Counted from the stretch's first letter, positions 24,409 to 32,650 are shown. The stretch: DNA of 35,536 bases from Clostridium sp. (GCA_012517995.1 JAAYTS010000110.1:1-35536), one strand, 5' to 3'. Notes: a model not told the origin generated them from the letters alone. Numbers and translations are program-made.

Positions 24409-26160
24409 TTATTTATCCAACGGATAGTTTTCTCTTTTTTCGTAATGTGTGTGTAGAAGCTTATGTGCTTTCTCGCTGCCTGGCTCACCAAAATATTCAT
24501 CATATAGCATTTTTATTTTAGGATTTTCATGGGACTTTCTAATAGGCAAAGCTCTATCTTCTTCATATATTGCCTTAGCCCTTTCAACCCTTAAATCAAT
24601 CCAGCTTCTAACACTTGAAGGCTGTATTGGCTGTCCTCCACCGTTAACACATCCTCCTGGACATGCCATTACCTCAATAAAGTGATATTCTGCCTCTCCA
24701 GCTTTGATTTTATCAAGAAGCTTTCTTGCATTGCCCAATCCATGTGCAACAGCAGCTTTTAGTTTAAGATCTGCCACTTCAATAGTAGCTTCCTTAATTC
24801 CTTCTATACCTCTAACTTGATTGTATTCAATATCTTGAACTGATTCACCAGTTAGAACTTCTGCCACAGTTCTAAGTGCTGCTTCCATAACACCACCTGT
24901 AGCACCAAATATAACTCCTGCACCTGTAGCTTCACCCATTGGGTCATCAAACTGTCTTTCTGGAAGTTCTTCAAAATCAATTCCAGCTTCTCTTATCATT
25001 CTTGCAAGCTCTCTTGTAGTTAAAACCACATCCACATCAGGATATCCAGTTGAAGAAAGTTCAGGTCTTTGAGCTTCAAATTTCTTTGCAGTACATGGCA
25101 TAATTGATACAACAAATACTTTAGAAGGGTCAATTCCTTCTTTCTCTGCATAATAAGACTTTAACACTGCACCAAACATTTCATGTGGTGATTTACAACT
25201 TGAAAGATTTTCTAAAAATTCAGGGTACTGGTGCTCACAAAACTTAATCCACCCTGGACTACAGGAAGTTATTAGAGGCAATTTTCCTCCATTTTTAATT
25301 CTGTTAATTAATTCAGTTCCCTCTTCCATTATAGTCAAATCAGCTGCAGTATCAGTATCAAACACTTTGTCAAATCCTAAGCGTCTTAAAGATGCAATCA
25401 TATTGCTTGTAACTCTTGTACCAATTGGCATTCCAAATTCCTCTCCAAGAGCAACCCTTACTGCTGGAGCTGTCTGAACTACAACGTGTAAATCTGGATT
25501 ATCTAAAGCTTCCCATACTTTATCAGTATCATCTTTTTCTCTTAAAGCTCCAACTGGACATACATTTATACACTGTCCGCACATAGTACATGGAACTTCA
25601 TTTAATGATTTGTCAAATGCCGGAGCTACTATTGTCTTAAATCCTCTTTCATTAGTATCTATAACAGAAACTTTTTGTATGTTTTTACACATGCTTACAC
25701 AGCGTCTGCACAATACGCATTTATTTTGGTCTCTAACAATTGATGGTGAAAAATCATCAAGAGGATGACTAGTATTTTCTCCTTCAAATCTAATATCCTT
25801 TATATTAAGGTCTTCAGCTAATTTTTGAAGTTCACAGTTTCCACTTCTTACACAGGTTAGGCATTTTTTATCATGGTTTGATAAAATCAGTTCTAGTGTA
25901 ACTTTTCTAGCTTCCCTTACTGCAGGGGATTGAGTATATATTTCCAGTCCTTCGGAAACTGGATACACACATGCTGCTTGAAGACTTCTTGCCCCTTTTA
26001 CTTCCACCACGCACATTCTACAAGCACCAATTTCATTTATTTCTTTTAGATAACAAAGAGTAGGTATTTCTATATTTGCATCTCTTGCAGCTTCTAAAAT
26101 AGTATAATTAGCTGGCACTTGCAACTTTCGGTTATCTATCGTAATGTTTACCATTTGCAT
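24409..26160 (-). CDS. hydA: [FeFe]-hydrogenase catalytic subunit HydA (electron-bifurcating HydABC type)
   Basis: This is the H2-forming subunit of a trimeric NADH- and ferredoxin-linked hydrogenase, 583 residues. Fe-S domains in order: NuoG-like [2Fe-2S] with C36, C47, C50, C64; a His-Cys3 site with H96, C100, C103, C109; and two [4Fe-4S] clusters (C148-C158 and C191-C201). The H-cluster loops are TSCSPGW (298-304), MPCTAKKFE (354-362) and ACPGGCVNGGGQP (499-511). L1 has Ser in place of the second Cys of the usual TSCCP. The start is ATG 26160: AAGGAGAGG lies 8 bases upstream. An in-frame GTG at 26181 overlaps the hydB stop. A short C-terminal extension (HTHYEKRENYPLDK) follows the small-subunit-like region. 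It is the last gene of the operon. Confidence 0.95.
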   Translation of the reverse strand: MQMVNITIDNRKLQVPANYTILEAARDANIEIPTLCYLKEINEIGACRMCVVEVKGARSLQAACVYPVSEGLEIYTQSPAVREARKVTLELILSNHDKKCLTCVRSGNCELQKLAEDLNIKDIRFEGENTSHPLDDFSPSIVRDQNKCVLCRRCVSMCKNIQKVSVIDTNERGFKTIVAPAFDKSLNEVPCTMCGQCINVCPVGALREKDDTDKVWEALDNPDLHVVVQTAPAVRVALGEEFGMPIGTRVTSNMIASLRRLGFDKVFDTDTAADLTIMEEGTELINRIKNGGKLPLITSCSPGWIKFCEHQYPEFLENLSSCKSPHEMFGAVLKSYYAEKEGIDPSKVFVVSIMPCTAKKFEAQRPELSSTGYPDVDVVLTTRELARMIREAGIDFEELPERQFDDPMGEATGAGVIFGATGGVMEAALRTVAEVLTGESVQDIEYNQVRGIEGIKEATIEVADLKLKAAVAHGLGNARKLLDKIKAGEAEYHFIEVMACPGGCVNGGGQPIQPSSVRSWIDLRVERAKAIYEEDRALPIRKSHENPKIKMLYDEYFGEPGSEKAHKLLHTHYEKRENYPLDK

Positions 26161-26180
26161 TTTAAAAACCTCTCCTTTCA

Positions 26181-27980
26181 CTAAACATTCTTAAATATAG
26201 CTTTGAATGGACATTTTTCCATACAAACACCACATTTTATACATTTCTCCTGATCTATAACATAAGGTGTTTGTGTTTTCCTGTCTCCACTTATTGCTGA
26301 AACTGGACATTGCTTTGCACAAATACCACAGCTTTTACATATGTCATTATTAATTACATACTTCATCATTGATTTACATACTCCAGCTGGACATTTCTTA
26401 TCTCTTACGTGAGCAACATATTCATCCCTAAAATATTTTAATGTGCTAAGAACAGGATTTGGAGCTGTTTGTCCTAGTCCGCAAAGTGCTGAAGCTTTTA
26501 TATTTTTAGCAAGCACTTCTAGTTTTTCTATATCTCCTTCTTCACCTTTTCCATCTGTAATACGCTCTAATATTTCATACATTCTCTTGGTACCTATACG
26601 GCATGGTGGACATTTTCCACAGGATTCATCCACAGTAAACTCTAAAAAGAATTTTGCAATGTCTACCATACAGGTATCTTCATCCATTACAATAAGTCCA
26701 CCTGAACCCATCATAGAACCCAATTGAATTAATGAATCGTAGTCAATAGGTGTATCAATATGACTTGCTGGAATACATCCACCAGAAGGTCCACCTGTTT
26801 GAGCTGCTTTAAACTCCTTACCTCCTGGGATTCCTCCTCCGATTTCATATACAACCTCTCTTAATGTGGTTCCCATTGGAATTTCAACCAAACCAGTGTT
26901 GTTAATCTTTCCACCTATTGCAAATACCTTTGTACCCTTACTTTTTTCTGTACCTATACTAGTAAACCATTCAGGTCCATTTAAAATAATCTGTGGAATA
27001 TTTGCATAAGTTTCAACATTATTTAATATGGTTGGTTTTCCCCATAAACCTTTTACTGCTGGAAATGGAGGTCTTGGTCTTGGTTCACCTCTGTGACCTT
27101 CTATAGAAGTCATAAGAGCAGTCTCTTCACCACATACAAAAGCTCCTGCTCCAAGTCTTATTTCTAAATCAAAATCAAAACCAGTGTCAAATATATTTTT
27201 TCCTAAAAGACCATACTCTTTTGCAGACTCAATGGCAATATTAAGTCTATTAACAGCAATAGGATATTCAGCTCTAACATAAATATATCCTTGATTTGCG
27301 CCAACAGCATAACCAGCGATAGCCATTGCTTCAATAAGGCTGTGTGGGTCACCCTCTAATATACTTCTATCCATAAATGCGCCTGGGTCACCTTCGTCAG
27401 CATTACAGCAAACATATTTTTGTTGGTTTTCTTGCCTTGCTGCAAACTCCCATTTTAGTCCTGTAGGAAAACCTCCGCCACCTCTACCTCTTAAACCAGA
27501 TTTTTTTATAGTTTCAATAACTTCTTCTGGTTTCATCTCAGTCAAAACTTTAGCTAAAGCTTTATACCCATCAAAAGCAATATATTCATCAATGTTCTCT
27601 GGATTTATTACACCACAATTTCTAAGTGCAACTCTTAATTGTTTTTTAAAAAAGTCTGATTCTTCTATCGATGCATCAACATCGTCAGCTTTTGCACCCT
27701 GAATCAGTCTTTTTACGATTCTTCCCTTTAATAAGTGCTCTTCAACTATTTCTTTTATGTCTTCAACTTTAACCATTGTATACATTGCACCTTCAGGATA
27801 CACTACCATAATAGGACCTTCTGCACAAAGTCCAAAACAACCAGTCTTTACTACTTTAACTTCATCCTGAAGCTTAAATTCTTTGATTTGCACTTCCAGC
27901 TCATCTATAATTTTGTTAGAATTTGAAGCTGTACATCCCGTTCCTCCACAAACCAATACGTGCGATCTATATAATTGCAT
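26181..27980 (-). CDS. hydB: Hydrogenase subunit HydB, NuoF-like NADH-binding flavoprotein
   Basis: This subunit oxidises NADH or reduces NAD+ and carries the FMN where electron bifurcation is thought to occur. It is 599 residues. The N-terminal thioredoxin-like [2Fe-2S] domain has C11, C16, C48 and C52. The NADH/FMN domain includes GLRGRGGGGFPTGLKW (163-178) and CNADEGDPGAFMDRS. The NuoF [4Fe-4S] motif is SCGKCPPCRIG. The C-terminus has two ferredoxin-type clusters, CKSCGICAKQCP and CKCGVCMEKCP-like. This four-part build matches HydB of bifurcating hydrogenases. AAAGGAGGG precedes the ATG. It lies between the ferredoxin-like gene and hydA in the operon. Confidence 0.95.
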   Translation of the reverse strand: MQLYRSHVLVCGGTGCTASNSNKIIDELEVQIKEFKLQDEVKVVKTGCFGLCAEGPIMVVYPEGAMYTMVKVEDIKEIVEEHLLKGRIVKRLIQGAKADDVDASIEESDFFKKQLRVALRNCGVINPENIDEYIAFDGYKALAKVLTEMKPEEVIETIKKSGLRGRGGGGFPTGLKWEFAARQENQQKYVCCNADEGDPGAFMDRSILEGDPHSLIEAMAIAGYAVGANQGYIYVRAEYPIAVNRLNIAIESAKEYGLLGKNIFDTGFDFDLEIRLGAGAFVCGEETALMTSIEGHRGEPRPRPPFPAVKGLWGKPTILNNVETYANIPQIILNGPEWFTSIGTEKSKGTKVFAIGGKINNTGLVEIPMGTTLREVVYEIGGGIPGGKEFKAAQTGGPSGGCIPASHIDTPIDYDSLIQLGSMMGSGGLIVMDEDTCMVDIAKFFLEFTVDESCGKCPPCRIGTKRMYEILERITDGKGEEGDIEKLEVLAKNIKASALCGLGQTAPNPVLSTLKYFRDEYVAHVRDKKCPAGVCKSMMKYVINNDICKSCGICAKQCPVSAISGDRKTQTPYVIDQEKCIKCGVCMEKCPFKAIFKNV

Positions 27981-28010
27981 TTTAAACCCTCCTTTTACAA
28001 AATAAAACTG

Positions 28011-28382
28011 TTATTCTTTCTCTGCTTCACCAATTGTGTAATCAATACATACTCTTCCGTTTACAATATGTTCTGCAACAACACGTACTGCTTTTTCAGG
28101 AGTCATATTTACATAAGTTACTTTATTTCCTTCTTTGTCTATTACCTCAACAATAGGCTCAAGTCTGCATGTTCCTATGCAACCTGTCATTGTTACAGAC
28201 ACATTATCTATATTTCTTTTTGACAGTTCACTAACAAAAGCATTCATCACAGGTCTTGCACCTGCAGCAATACCACATGTAGCCATACCCACTATAATTC
28301 TCATTTCCTTATCTGTTGATCTTAAATTAATTTGTTCTAGAGTCTTTTTTCTTATGGCTTCTAATTCAGCTATGGATTTCAT
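28011..28382 (-). CDS. Thioredoxin-like [2Fe-2S] ferredoxin protein of the hydrogenase operon
   Basis: This is a 123-residue cytoplasmic protein of the NuoE-C-terminal/thioredoxin-like ferredoxin family. C36 lies in VGMATCGIAAGARPV, C68 and C72 in TGCIGTCRLEP; C112 (NGRVCIDY) might be a fourth ligand. It has the same fold as the N-terminal domain of HydB and may shuttle electrons to or from it, or assist assembly. The start is ATG 28382, with GGAGG 8 bases upstream; a TTG five codons earlier would overlap that site. It overlaps the HATPase gene by 17 bases. The conserved order hydC, HATPase, ferredoxin, hydB, hydA is, as I recall, also found in C. thermocellum. Confidence 0.88.
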   Translation of the reverse strand: MKSIAELEAIRKKTLEQINLRSTDKEMRIIVGMATCGIAAGARPVMNAFVSELSKRNIDNVSVTMTGCIGTCRLEPIVEVIDKEGNKVTYVNMTPEKAVRVVAEHIVNGRVCIDYTIGEAEKE

Positions 28383-28932
28383 CCAATACACCTCCAAAAA
28401 TAATCTTTATTCCTTCATTTACATACTCACCTATCCACTTTATTACTTCAAACTGGGTAATAGGCACATCTCCAAGGGTCTTTTTTATATCAAGTGAGTT
28501 AAATTTAAACTGTTCTTTTTTATTGTCAATTACTAGATTATATTCAACATGAGGTTGTGCCATTATAAGAGTTGTCAATGTTTCAGCTACATTCCCCAAA
28601 GGTAACCTGTCAATATGAGATATTTTAAAACAAGCTTTAACTTCTGTGCCCACATTTTTTTTAGAATCTATACTAAGTTCACCAGAAGCATTTTTTGCAG
28701 AGGCTTCAAAAAGAGAAATACCAAGCCCTACTTTTCTGGTGGTTCTAGTTGTTTTAAAAGGGTTTTTAACATCTTTTAAAAATTCCTCATCCATTCCAAT
28801 ACCGTTATCTTTAATTATTATCTCTAATAAGTCAATATCAGTATGGGCACATATTATTATGTCAATTTTATCTGCTTTTGCAGAAAGTGAGTTTTGTACT
28901 ATGTCCATTATGTGTAAAGATAAGTCTCTCAT
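28366..28932 (-). CDS. HATPase-domain (GHKL) protein of the hydrogenase operon
   Basis: This 188-residue protein is a free-standing histidine-kinase-type ATP-binding domain. The N box is HIMDIVQNSLSAKAD (N14), the G1 box DNGIGMD (42-48), and the G2 region TTRTTRKVGLGISLFEAS (GLGIS 69-73). GTEVKACF closes the fold. There is no phospho-acceptor histidine domain and no sensor domain. A C-terminal part (95-188) of unknown nature follows. It may act as an anti-sigma-like kinase, or use ATP in maturation or control of the hydrogenase; this is not established as far as I know. It shares one base with the hydC stop (TAATG) and overlaps the ferredoxin-like gene. Confidence 0.88.
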   Translation of the reverse strand: MRDLSLHIMDIVQNSLSAKADKIDIIICAHTDIDLLEIIIKDNGIGMDEEFLKDVKNPFKTTRTTRKVGLGISLFEASAKNASGELSIDSKKNVGTEVKACFKISHIDRLPLGNVAETLTTLIMAQPHVEYNLVIDNKKEQFKFNSLDIKKTLGDVPITQFEVIKWIGEYVNEGIKIIFGGVLDEIHS

Positions 28933-29426
28933 TATTCTTTATACTTTTTAATAATCCCTTCAACATCTTCTGGCACAAGTCTTCCATAAACATCATCATT
29001 AATTGTTATAACAGGTGCTAATCCACAAGCGCCTATACATCTGCAAGCTTCTAAAGAAAACAGCCCATCTTCTGTACATTCGCCTACATCAATACCTAAG
29101 TGTTCTTTGAATTTATCCAGAATCTGTCCTGCACCCTTTACATAACAAGCGGTTCCCATACAAATGTTTACTTTGTACTTACCCTTTGGATTTAAAGAAA
29201 ACTGTGTGTAAAATGTTACTACACCGTAAATTTCAGAAAGTGAAACTCCAAGGCCTTCTGAAATTTTCTTTTGAACTTCAATTGGCAAATATCCATATAA
29301 TTCTTGCGCTTCATGAAGTACCGGAACTAAAGCACCTTTAGTATCCTTATACTTTTCAATGATTTCTTGAAGCTTTTCATCTCTTACATCTTTCATGCCA
29401 CAACAGCAGCAATTATTTGTGCTCAT
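28932..29426 (-). CDS. hydC: Hydrogenase subunit HydC, NuoE-like [2Fe-2S] protein
   Basis: This is the first gene of the hydrogenase operon, 164 residues from ATG 29426. AGGGGGT lies 8 bases upstream of it; a longer frame to 29468 has no ribosome site. The thioredoxin-like [2Fe-2S] site is NICMGTACYVKGA plus ACRCIGACGLAP, the C-x4-C and C-x3-C pattern of NuoE. The helical N-terminal part includes LVPVLHEAQELYGYLP and GVVTFYTQF, both typical of NuoE. The protein starts with an unusual run of four cysteines, STNNCCCCGMKD, which could bind an extra metal or be redox active. It transfers electrons between the HydB flavin and the rest of the complex. Transcription is from promoters at 29505-29589, with a Rex-like operator. 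Confidence 0.94.
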   Translation of the reverse strand: MSTNNCCCCGMKDVRDEKLQEIIEKYKDTKGALVPVLHEAQELYGYLPIEVQKKISEGLGVSLSEIYGVVTFYTQFSLNPKGKYKVNICMGTACYVKGAGQILDKFKEHLGIDVGECTEDGLFSLEACRCIGACGLAPVITINDDVYGRLVPEDVEGIIKKYKE

Positions 29427-29475
29427 TTCCAATAACCCCCTAACAGACGATTGTTTTGTTATTTTCAAAAAATGT

Positions 29476-29493
29476 ATGTTAACATTTTAACAA
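29476..29493. promoter_or_regulatory. Rex operator at the hydrogenase promoter
   Basis: On the minus strand the site reads TTGTTAAAATGTTAACAT, differing from the clostridial Rex consensus TTGTTAANNNNTTAACAA only at the last base. It overlaps or directly follows the predicted transcription start, 11 bases after the -10 box, where a bound repressor would block RNA polymerase. Rex leaves DNA at high NADH, so H2 production would rise when NADH accumulates. Confidence 0.8.
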
Positions 29494-29504
29494 TAACCCT
29501 GATT

Positions 29505-29533
29505 ATTATAACAAATATACGCAAAACATTCAA
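29505..29533 (-). promoter_or_regulatory. Proximal promoter of the hydrogenase operon
   Basis: On the minus strand TTGAAT (29528-29533), a 17-base spacer and TATAAT (29505-29510) give a leader of about 70 bases containing the Rex-like operator. Confidence 0.75.
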
Positions 29534-29559
29534 CATATTTTATCAATAATCTTTAATAT

Positions 29560-29589
29560 AATATAAAATTTAATGTATTGATATGTCAA
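29560..29589 (-). promoter_or_regulatory. Possible distal promoter of the hydrogenase operon
   Basis: On the minus strand a perfect TTGACA (29584-29589) is followed at 17-18 bases by TTATAT/TATATT (29560-29566). About 40 bases further upstream is a perfect 16-bp palindrome, ATATTGTATACAATAT (29628-29643), which looks like a GntR-type operator but could be chance. Confidence 0.5.
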
Positions 29590-29686
29590 GTATTTGTAAG
29601 GTTTTAAGAGTATGTGAGTTAAAAGATATATTGTATACAATATTCTTTATGCTGTTTTAGGCTATTTGATCAAAATTTAAAAAATA

Positions 29687-29718
29687 AAAACAGGAGTGAC
29701 TAAATCACATCCTGTTTT
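29687..29718 (-). terminator. Intrinsic terminator after the 131-residue remnant
   Basis: AAAACAGGA (29687-29695) pairs with TCCTGTTTT (29710-29718), extended by GTGA/TCAC inside, followed on the minus strand by TATTTT. It insulates the hydrogenase promoter from upstream genes. Confidence 0.88.
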
Positions 29719-29754
29719 CCTTTTGCATTTCATACTTATAAATTATTTCACTTT

Positions 29755-30150
29755 TTAAGGAATATCATCAATTTCAACAATATTTAATATAGAAGCTGTT
29801 CCTGTGTTTTTCCGCCTTTCTTCTTCTGTTTGCGTCGACCATACAATATAATTGTTGTTTGTAAGTTCTGCATAGCTTTTATACTCATCAAACATCTTTA
29901 CTATATAATCCTTTTTTCTGTCATAGGCGTAAGCTTTTCCACTGGTAGTCCAGGTAATAAACCTGCTGCCCATTTTGGGCCATCCGCAGTCGCCTTCTAT
30001 TCCAGCTTTTTTTATAAGTCTTTGCTGACCGTTTTCAACCAGCCACATATTTCTTTTTAGTACTCTGTCTCCGTCACATTCCTGACCTACAATTGCAATT
30101 GCTTCACCGTCCGTAATATATTCATATATACGCAAACCCTCGTCAATCAA
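29755..30150 (-). pseudogene. C-terminal remnant of a propeller-like protein
   Basis: An open frame of 131 residues begins at a TTG (30150), with no ribosome site and an in-frame TAG four codons upstream. The sequence has beta-propeller character with repeated strand-turn units: EAIAIVGQECDGDRVLKRNM, RFITWTTSGKAYAYDRKKD and NYIVWSTQTEEERRKNTG. These resemble the 'xxIxWxxxxxGxxxxYD' blades of TolB/WD-like proteins. It reads as the last two or three blades and tail of a longer protein whose 5' part has been lost, while its terminator survives. Expression as a short protein cannot be excluded. Confidence 0.55.
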
Positions 30151-30258
30151 AGGTTTTATCTAATTTAATAATATTTTGGATGTATTTGCAATGTAAATCT
30201 ATTAAGTAAAATTATAACATTCAATATTAGGATTTTCAACACTAATAAATATACTTTC

Positions 30259-30966
30259 CTATCCACCCAAAGTTTCAATCAGACACTCTGCGCTTATTTC
30301 TTCAAGTTCAATAAAATTTACAGGTTCTAAGATTTCACCCAAACTGTGGGCGTCAGATGACTGGATAAACTTATGACCCTTATATTTTTCATCATTAATA
30401 TATGGATTTTTATCGCATTTTTTTGAAATTTCTAAAAATTTAAAGTGCGGATTATCTGGTATCATACCAAGATTAGATACTATACTATATGAATCCCTGT
30501 CGATATGGGCGGGTATTACAACGCCATCTAGATTTAAAACGTAGCTAACTGCTTCTTCTATACTAAGGTTTGCAGCTGTCAATAAAAGTCTTTCCACATG
30601 TTTTATAACATTATCTTCTTCATCCATTACAATTTGCTCTCCAAAAATATCTTCCCTGTTTTTTATATCTGGAAGAGAATTGTATACCATATCCTGCAAA
30701 CTCAAAACATCCTCTATGCGTTTAAAAAGACAAATTAAATGAACCTCTTCACGGGTTTCTAATTCCATACCAGGTACTACAACAATTCCTTTTTCCTTGG
30801 CACATTTCATGACAGCAAGGGAGTTTTCGGCAGAATTATGGTCGGTAACAGCTATAATATTTAGCCCTTTTAACCAAGCCATGTTTACAATGTTGTTTGG
30901 AGTCATTTCATTTTGTCCACAGGGGGAAAGTGCCGAATGAATATGAAGGTCATAATATGCCCTCAT
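30259..30966 (-). CDS. PHP-domain metal-dependent phosphoesterase
   Basis: This 235-residue cytoplasmic protein is of the polymerase-and-histidinol-phosphatase family. Metal ligands in the expected order: H8 and H10 (YYDLHIHSALSPCG), D42-H43 (AVTDHNSAEN), E68 region (PGMELETREEVHL), H153-D155 region (PAHIDRDSYS) and the final SSDAHSLG. The substrate is unknown; relatives include 3',5'-nucleotide bisphosphatases and tRNA- or nucleotide-processing enzymes. It is the last gene of the DRTGG/H-cluster operon and overlaps the preceding DRTGG gene by four bases (ATGA). A role in turning over a small-molecule signal is possible (inference). Confidence 0.88.
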   Translation of the reverse strand: MRAYYDLHIHSALSPCGQNEMTPNNIVNMAWLKGLNIIAVTDHNSAENSLAVMKCAKEKGIVVVPGMELETREEVHLICLFKRIEDVLSLQDMVYNSLPDIKNREDIFGEQIVMDEEDNVIKHVERLLLTAANLSIEEAVSYVLNLDGVVIPAHIDRDSYSIVSNLGMIPDNPHFKFLEISKKCDKNPYINDEKYKGHKFIQSSDAHSLGEILEPVNFIELEEISAECLIETLGG

Positions 30967-31292
30967 AAAATCTTACCTGCTTCACATGCTATTTTAAATG
31001 CATCTTTTTCACTGCTTAAAATTGCAATACCCTCTTTTGAAGCTTTATTTATAGTGGCCTCTTCAACTTCAATGCCTTCTGGAACAATAATACATGAAAT
31101 TTCAGCAAGTAAGGCAACTGCCACTACATTCATATGTGTATGAACTGTAATCCATGCATCGCCTTTTTTCCCTTTAGACATAACCCAGCTTAATAAATCA
31201 CATATATACATACCTTCTACTTCTTTATCAAGGGTATCTGCACATGTCAGCACTTTCATCCCCATATGTTTTGCAAATTCTTCAACTTTCAT
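30963..31292 (-). CDS. DRTGG-domain protein (second copy)
   Basis: This 109-residue protein resembles the DRTGG domain (PF07085), a small regulatory domain first seen in phosphotransacetylase-like and CBS-domain proteins. The second half, CIIVPEGIEVEEATINKASK then EGIAILSSEKDAFKIACEAG, matches the fold of the neighbour at 33076. The central GDAWITVHTHMNVVAVALLAEI differs from it, so the two are diverged paralogues. It lies 38 bases after the H-cluster gene and is translationally coupled to the PHP gene. Ligand and partner are unknown; nucleotide or small-molecule binding is a guess. Confidence 0.75.
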   Translation of the reverse strand: MKVEEFAKHMGMKVLTCADTLDKEVEGMYICDLLSWVMSKGKKGDAWITVHTHMNVVAVALLAEISCIIVPEGIEVEEATINKASKEGIAILSSEKDAFKIACEAGKIL

Positions 31293-31330
31293 TTTAAAGT
31301 ATCACCCTTTCTCCATATTAAGCTAGCCTT

Positions 31331-32611
31331 TTAGTTTCCTAAATCTATCATCCGGACTGTTAAGTCCCTTATCTTTTCTCTTAATTTAAAGATACAGTCA
31401 GTTTCATTTGCATTGCCTCTTACTATATCTTCAGCAAGTGCCCTGCAAGTAGGCGCCCCACATGCCCCACAATCAAGACCTGGAAGACCTTTATCTATTC
31501 TTTCAAGTTCTTCAAGCTTTTTCATAGCCACAGCAAAGTCTTGGTCAAGTTTCATAATAGGTCTGTATTCAAAATCCCCTTTCCAAACTAAATCATAATC
31601 ATATTTTTCTTCATAGTTAGCACTAAAACCTTTGCTTTTGGCTTCATCAATGACTTTTTTTATTTTGGTCTTTGCAACATAAAGATTTTCAACAGTTAAA
31701 GGCCCTCCAAGACATCCACCTTGGCATGCTAAAGCTTCAACAAAGTCTACATCTTCTAGTTTATCATCTTCTAACTGCTCTAAAATAGTAATTACATTAT
31801 GAATTCCATCAACTGCAAGAAAATTGTCTGTACCAAGTGCAATACTTTCTCCTCCCGAATTCGCCCATCTGATTCCTATAAAGCCTGACTTTTCCAAGTC
31901 TTCAGCTTCTTCAAGTTCATTGAGATTATTTAATACTTTTATATAAATATCTTCTATAGATAAAGCCCCATCAACAGAAGATTTATCTTTTTCATAAGGT
32001 GCTTTAATGCTTGTCACTTTAGCTGCACAAGGAGTTATAAAAAAAACTCCTATATCTTCTATTGGTATATCCTCATTTTTTGATACTTCATCTTTTACCA
32101 TCTTTGCCGCAAGCTCCATAGGTGATTCCAACTTTAAAATATTATCAATTAAGCTGGGAAATCTCACTTGTATAAGCCTTACTACAGCAGGGCAAGCAGA
32201 TGAAATCATGGGTTTTTTATGGTTTGACTCTTTAATAAGTCTTTTAGTTTCTAATGTTATTATTTCAGCAGCCCTTGCAACTTCAAACACATGATCAAAC
32301 CCACACTTTTTCAGCGCTGTCAAAAGGTGGTTTCTTGACTTAGTGGATTTAAACTGCCCGTATAAAGACGGCGCAGGTATAGCAACTTTGTATTTAAAGT
32401 TGTTGGTACTATCAAAGGAATCTGTAATTGCCTTCTTTGCATGATAAGGGCAAACCCTTATACATTCTCCACAGTCAATACACCTTTCATTTATTATTCT
32501 AGCCTTACCTTCTCTTACCCTTATTGCCTCAGTAGGACATCTTTTGATACAATTTGTACAGCCCATACATTTGTCTTCTTCTAAAGTAACTGAATGGAAG
32601 TATTTACTCAT
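31331..32611 (-). CDS. [FeFe]-hydrogenase-like H-cluster protein, putative sensor
   Basis: This 426-residue protein has an N-terminal pair of [4Fe-4S] ferredoxin motifs (C15, C18, C21, C25; C44, C47, C50, C54). A hydrogenase large-subunit domain follows with SSACPAVV (C140), FITPCAAKVT (C195) and LACQGGCLGGP (C296, C300). A PF04060-type [4Fe-4S] motif, DCGACGAPTC with C381, C384, C389 and C406, comes last. All four H-cluster cysteines are present, but the L1 motif has Ala (A139) where catalytic enzymes have the proton-transfer Cys. L3 lacks the GGGQP end and there is no small-subunit tail. These are features of sensory (group C/D) [FeFe] proteins. Unlike most of those, no PAS or kinase domain is fused; the adjacent ATPase may serve. 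AAGGAGGGTG precedes the ATG. Confidence 0.85.
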   Translation of the reverse strand: MSKYFHSVTLEEDKCMGCTNCIKRCPTEAIRVREGKARIINERCIDCGECIRVCPYHAKKAITDSFDSTNNFKYKVAIPAPSLYGQFKSTKSRNHLLTALKKCGFDHVFEVARAAEIITLETKRLIKESNHKKPMISSACPAVVRLIQVRFPSLIDNILKLESPMELAAKMVKDEVSKNEDIPIEDIGVFFITPCAAKVTSIKAPYEKDKSSVDGALSIEDIYIKVLNNLNELEEAEDLEKSGFIGIRWANSGGESIALGTDNFLAVDGIHNVITILEQLEDDKLEDVDFVEALACQGGCLGGPLTVENLYVAKTKIKKVIDEAKSKGFSANYEEKYDYDLVWKGDFEYRPIMKLDQDFAVAMKKLEELERIDKGLPGLDCGACGAPTCRALAEDIVRGNANETDCIFKLREKIRDLTVRMIDLGN

Positions 32612-32650
32612 TATATCACCCTCCTTACGGCCAGTAAAAAACCGCTAAGC

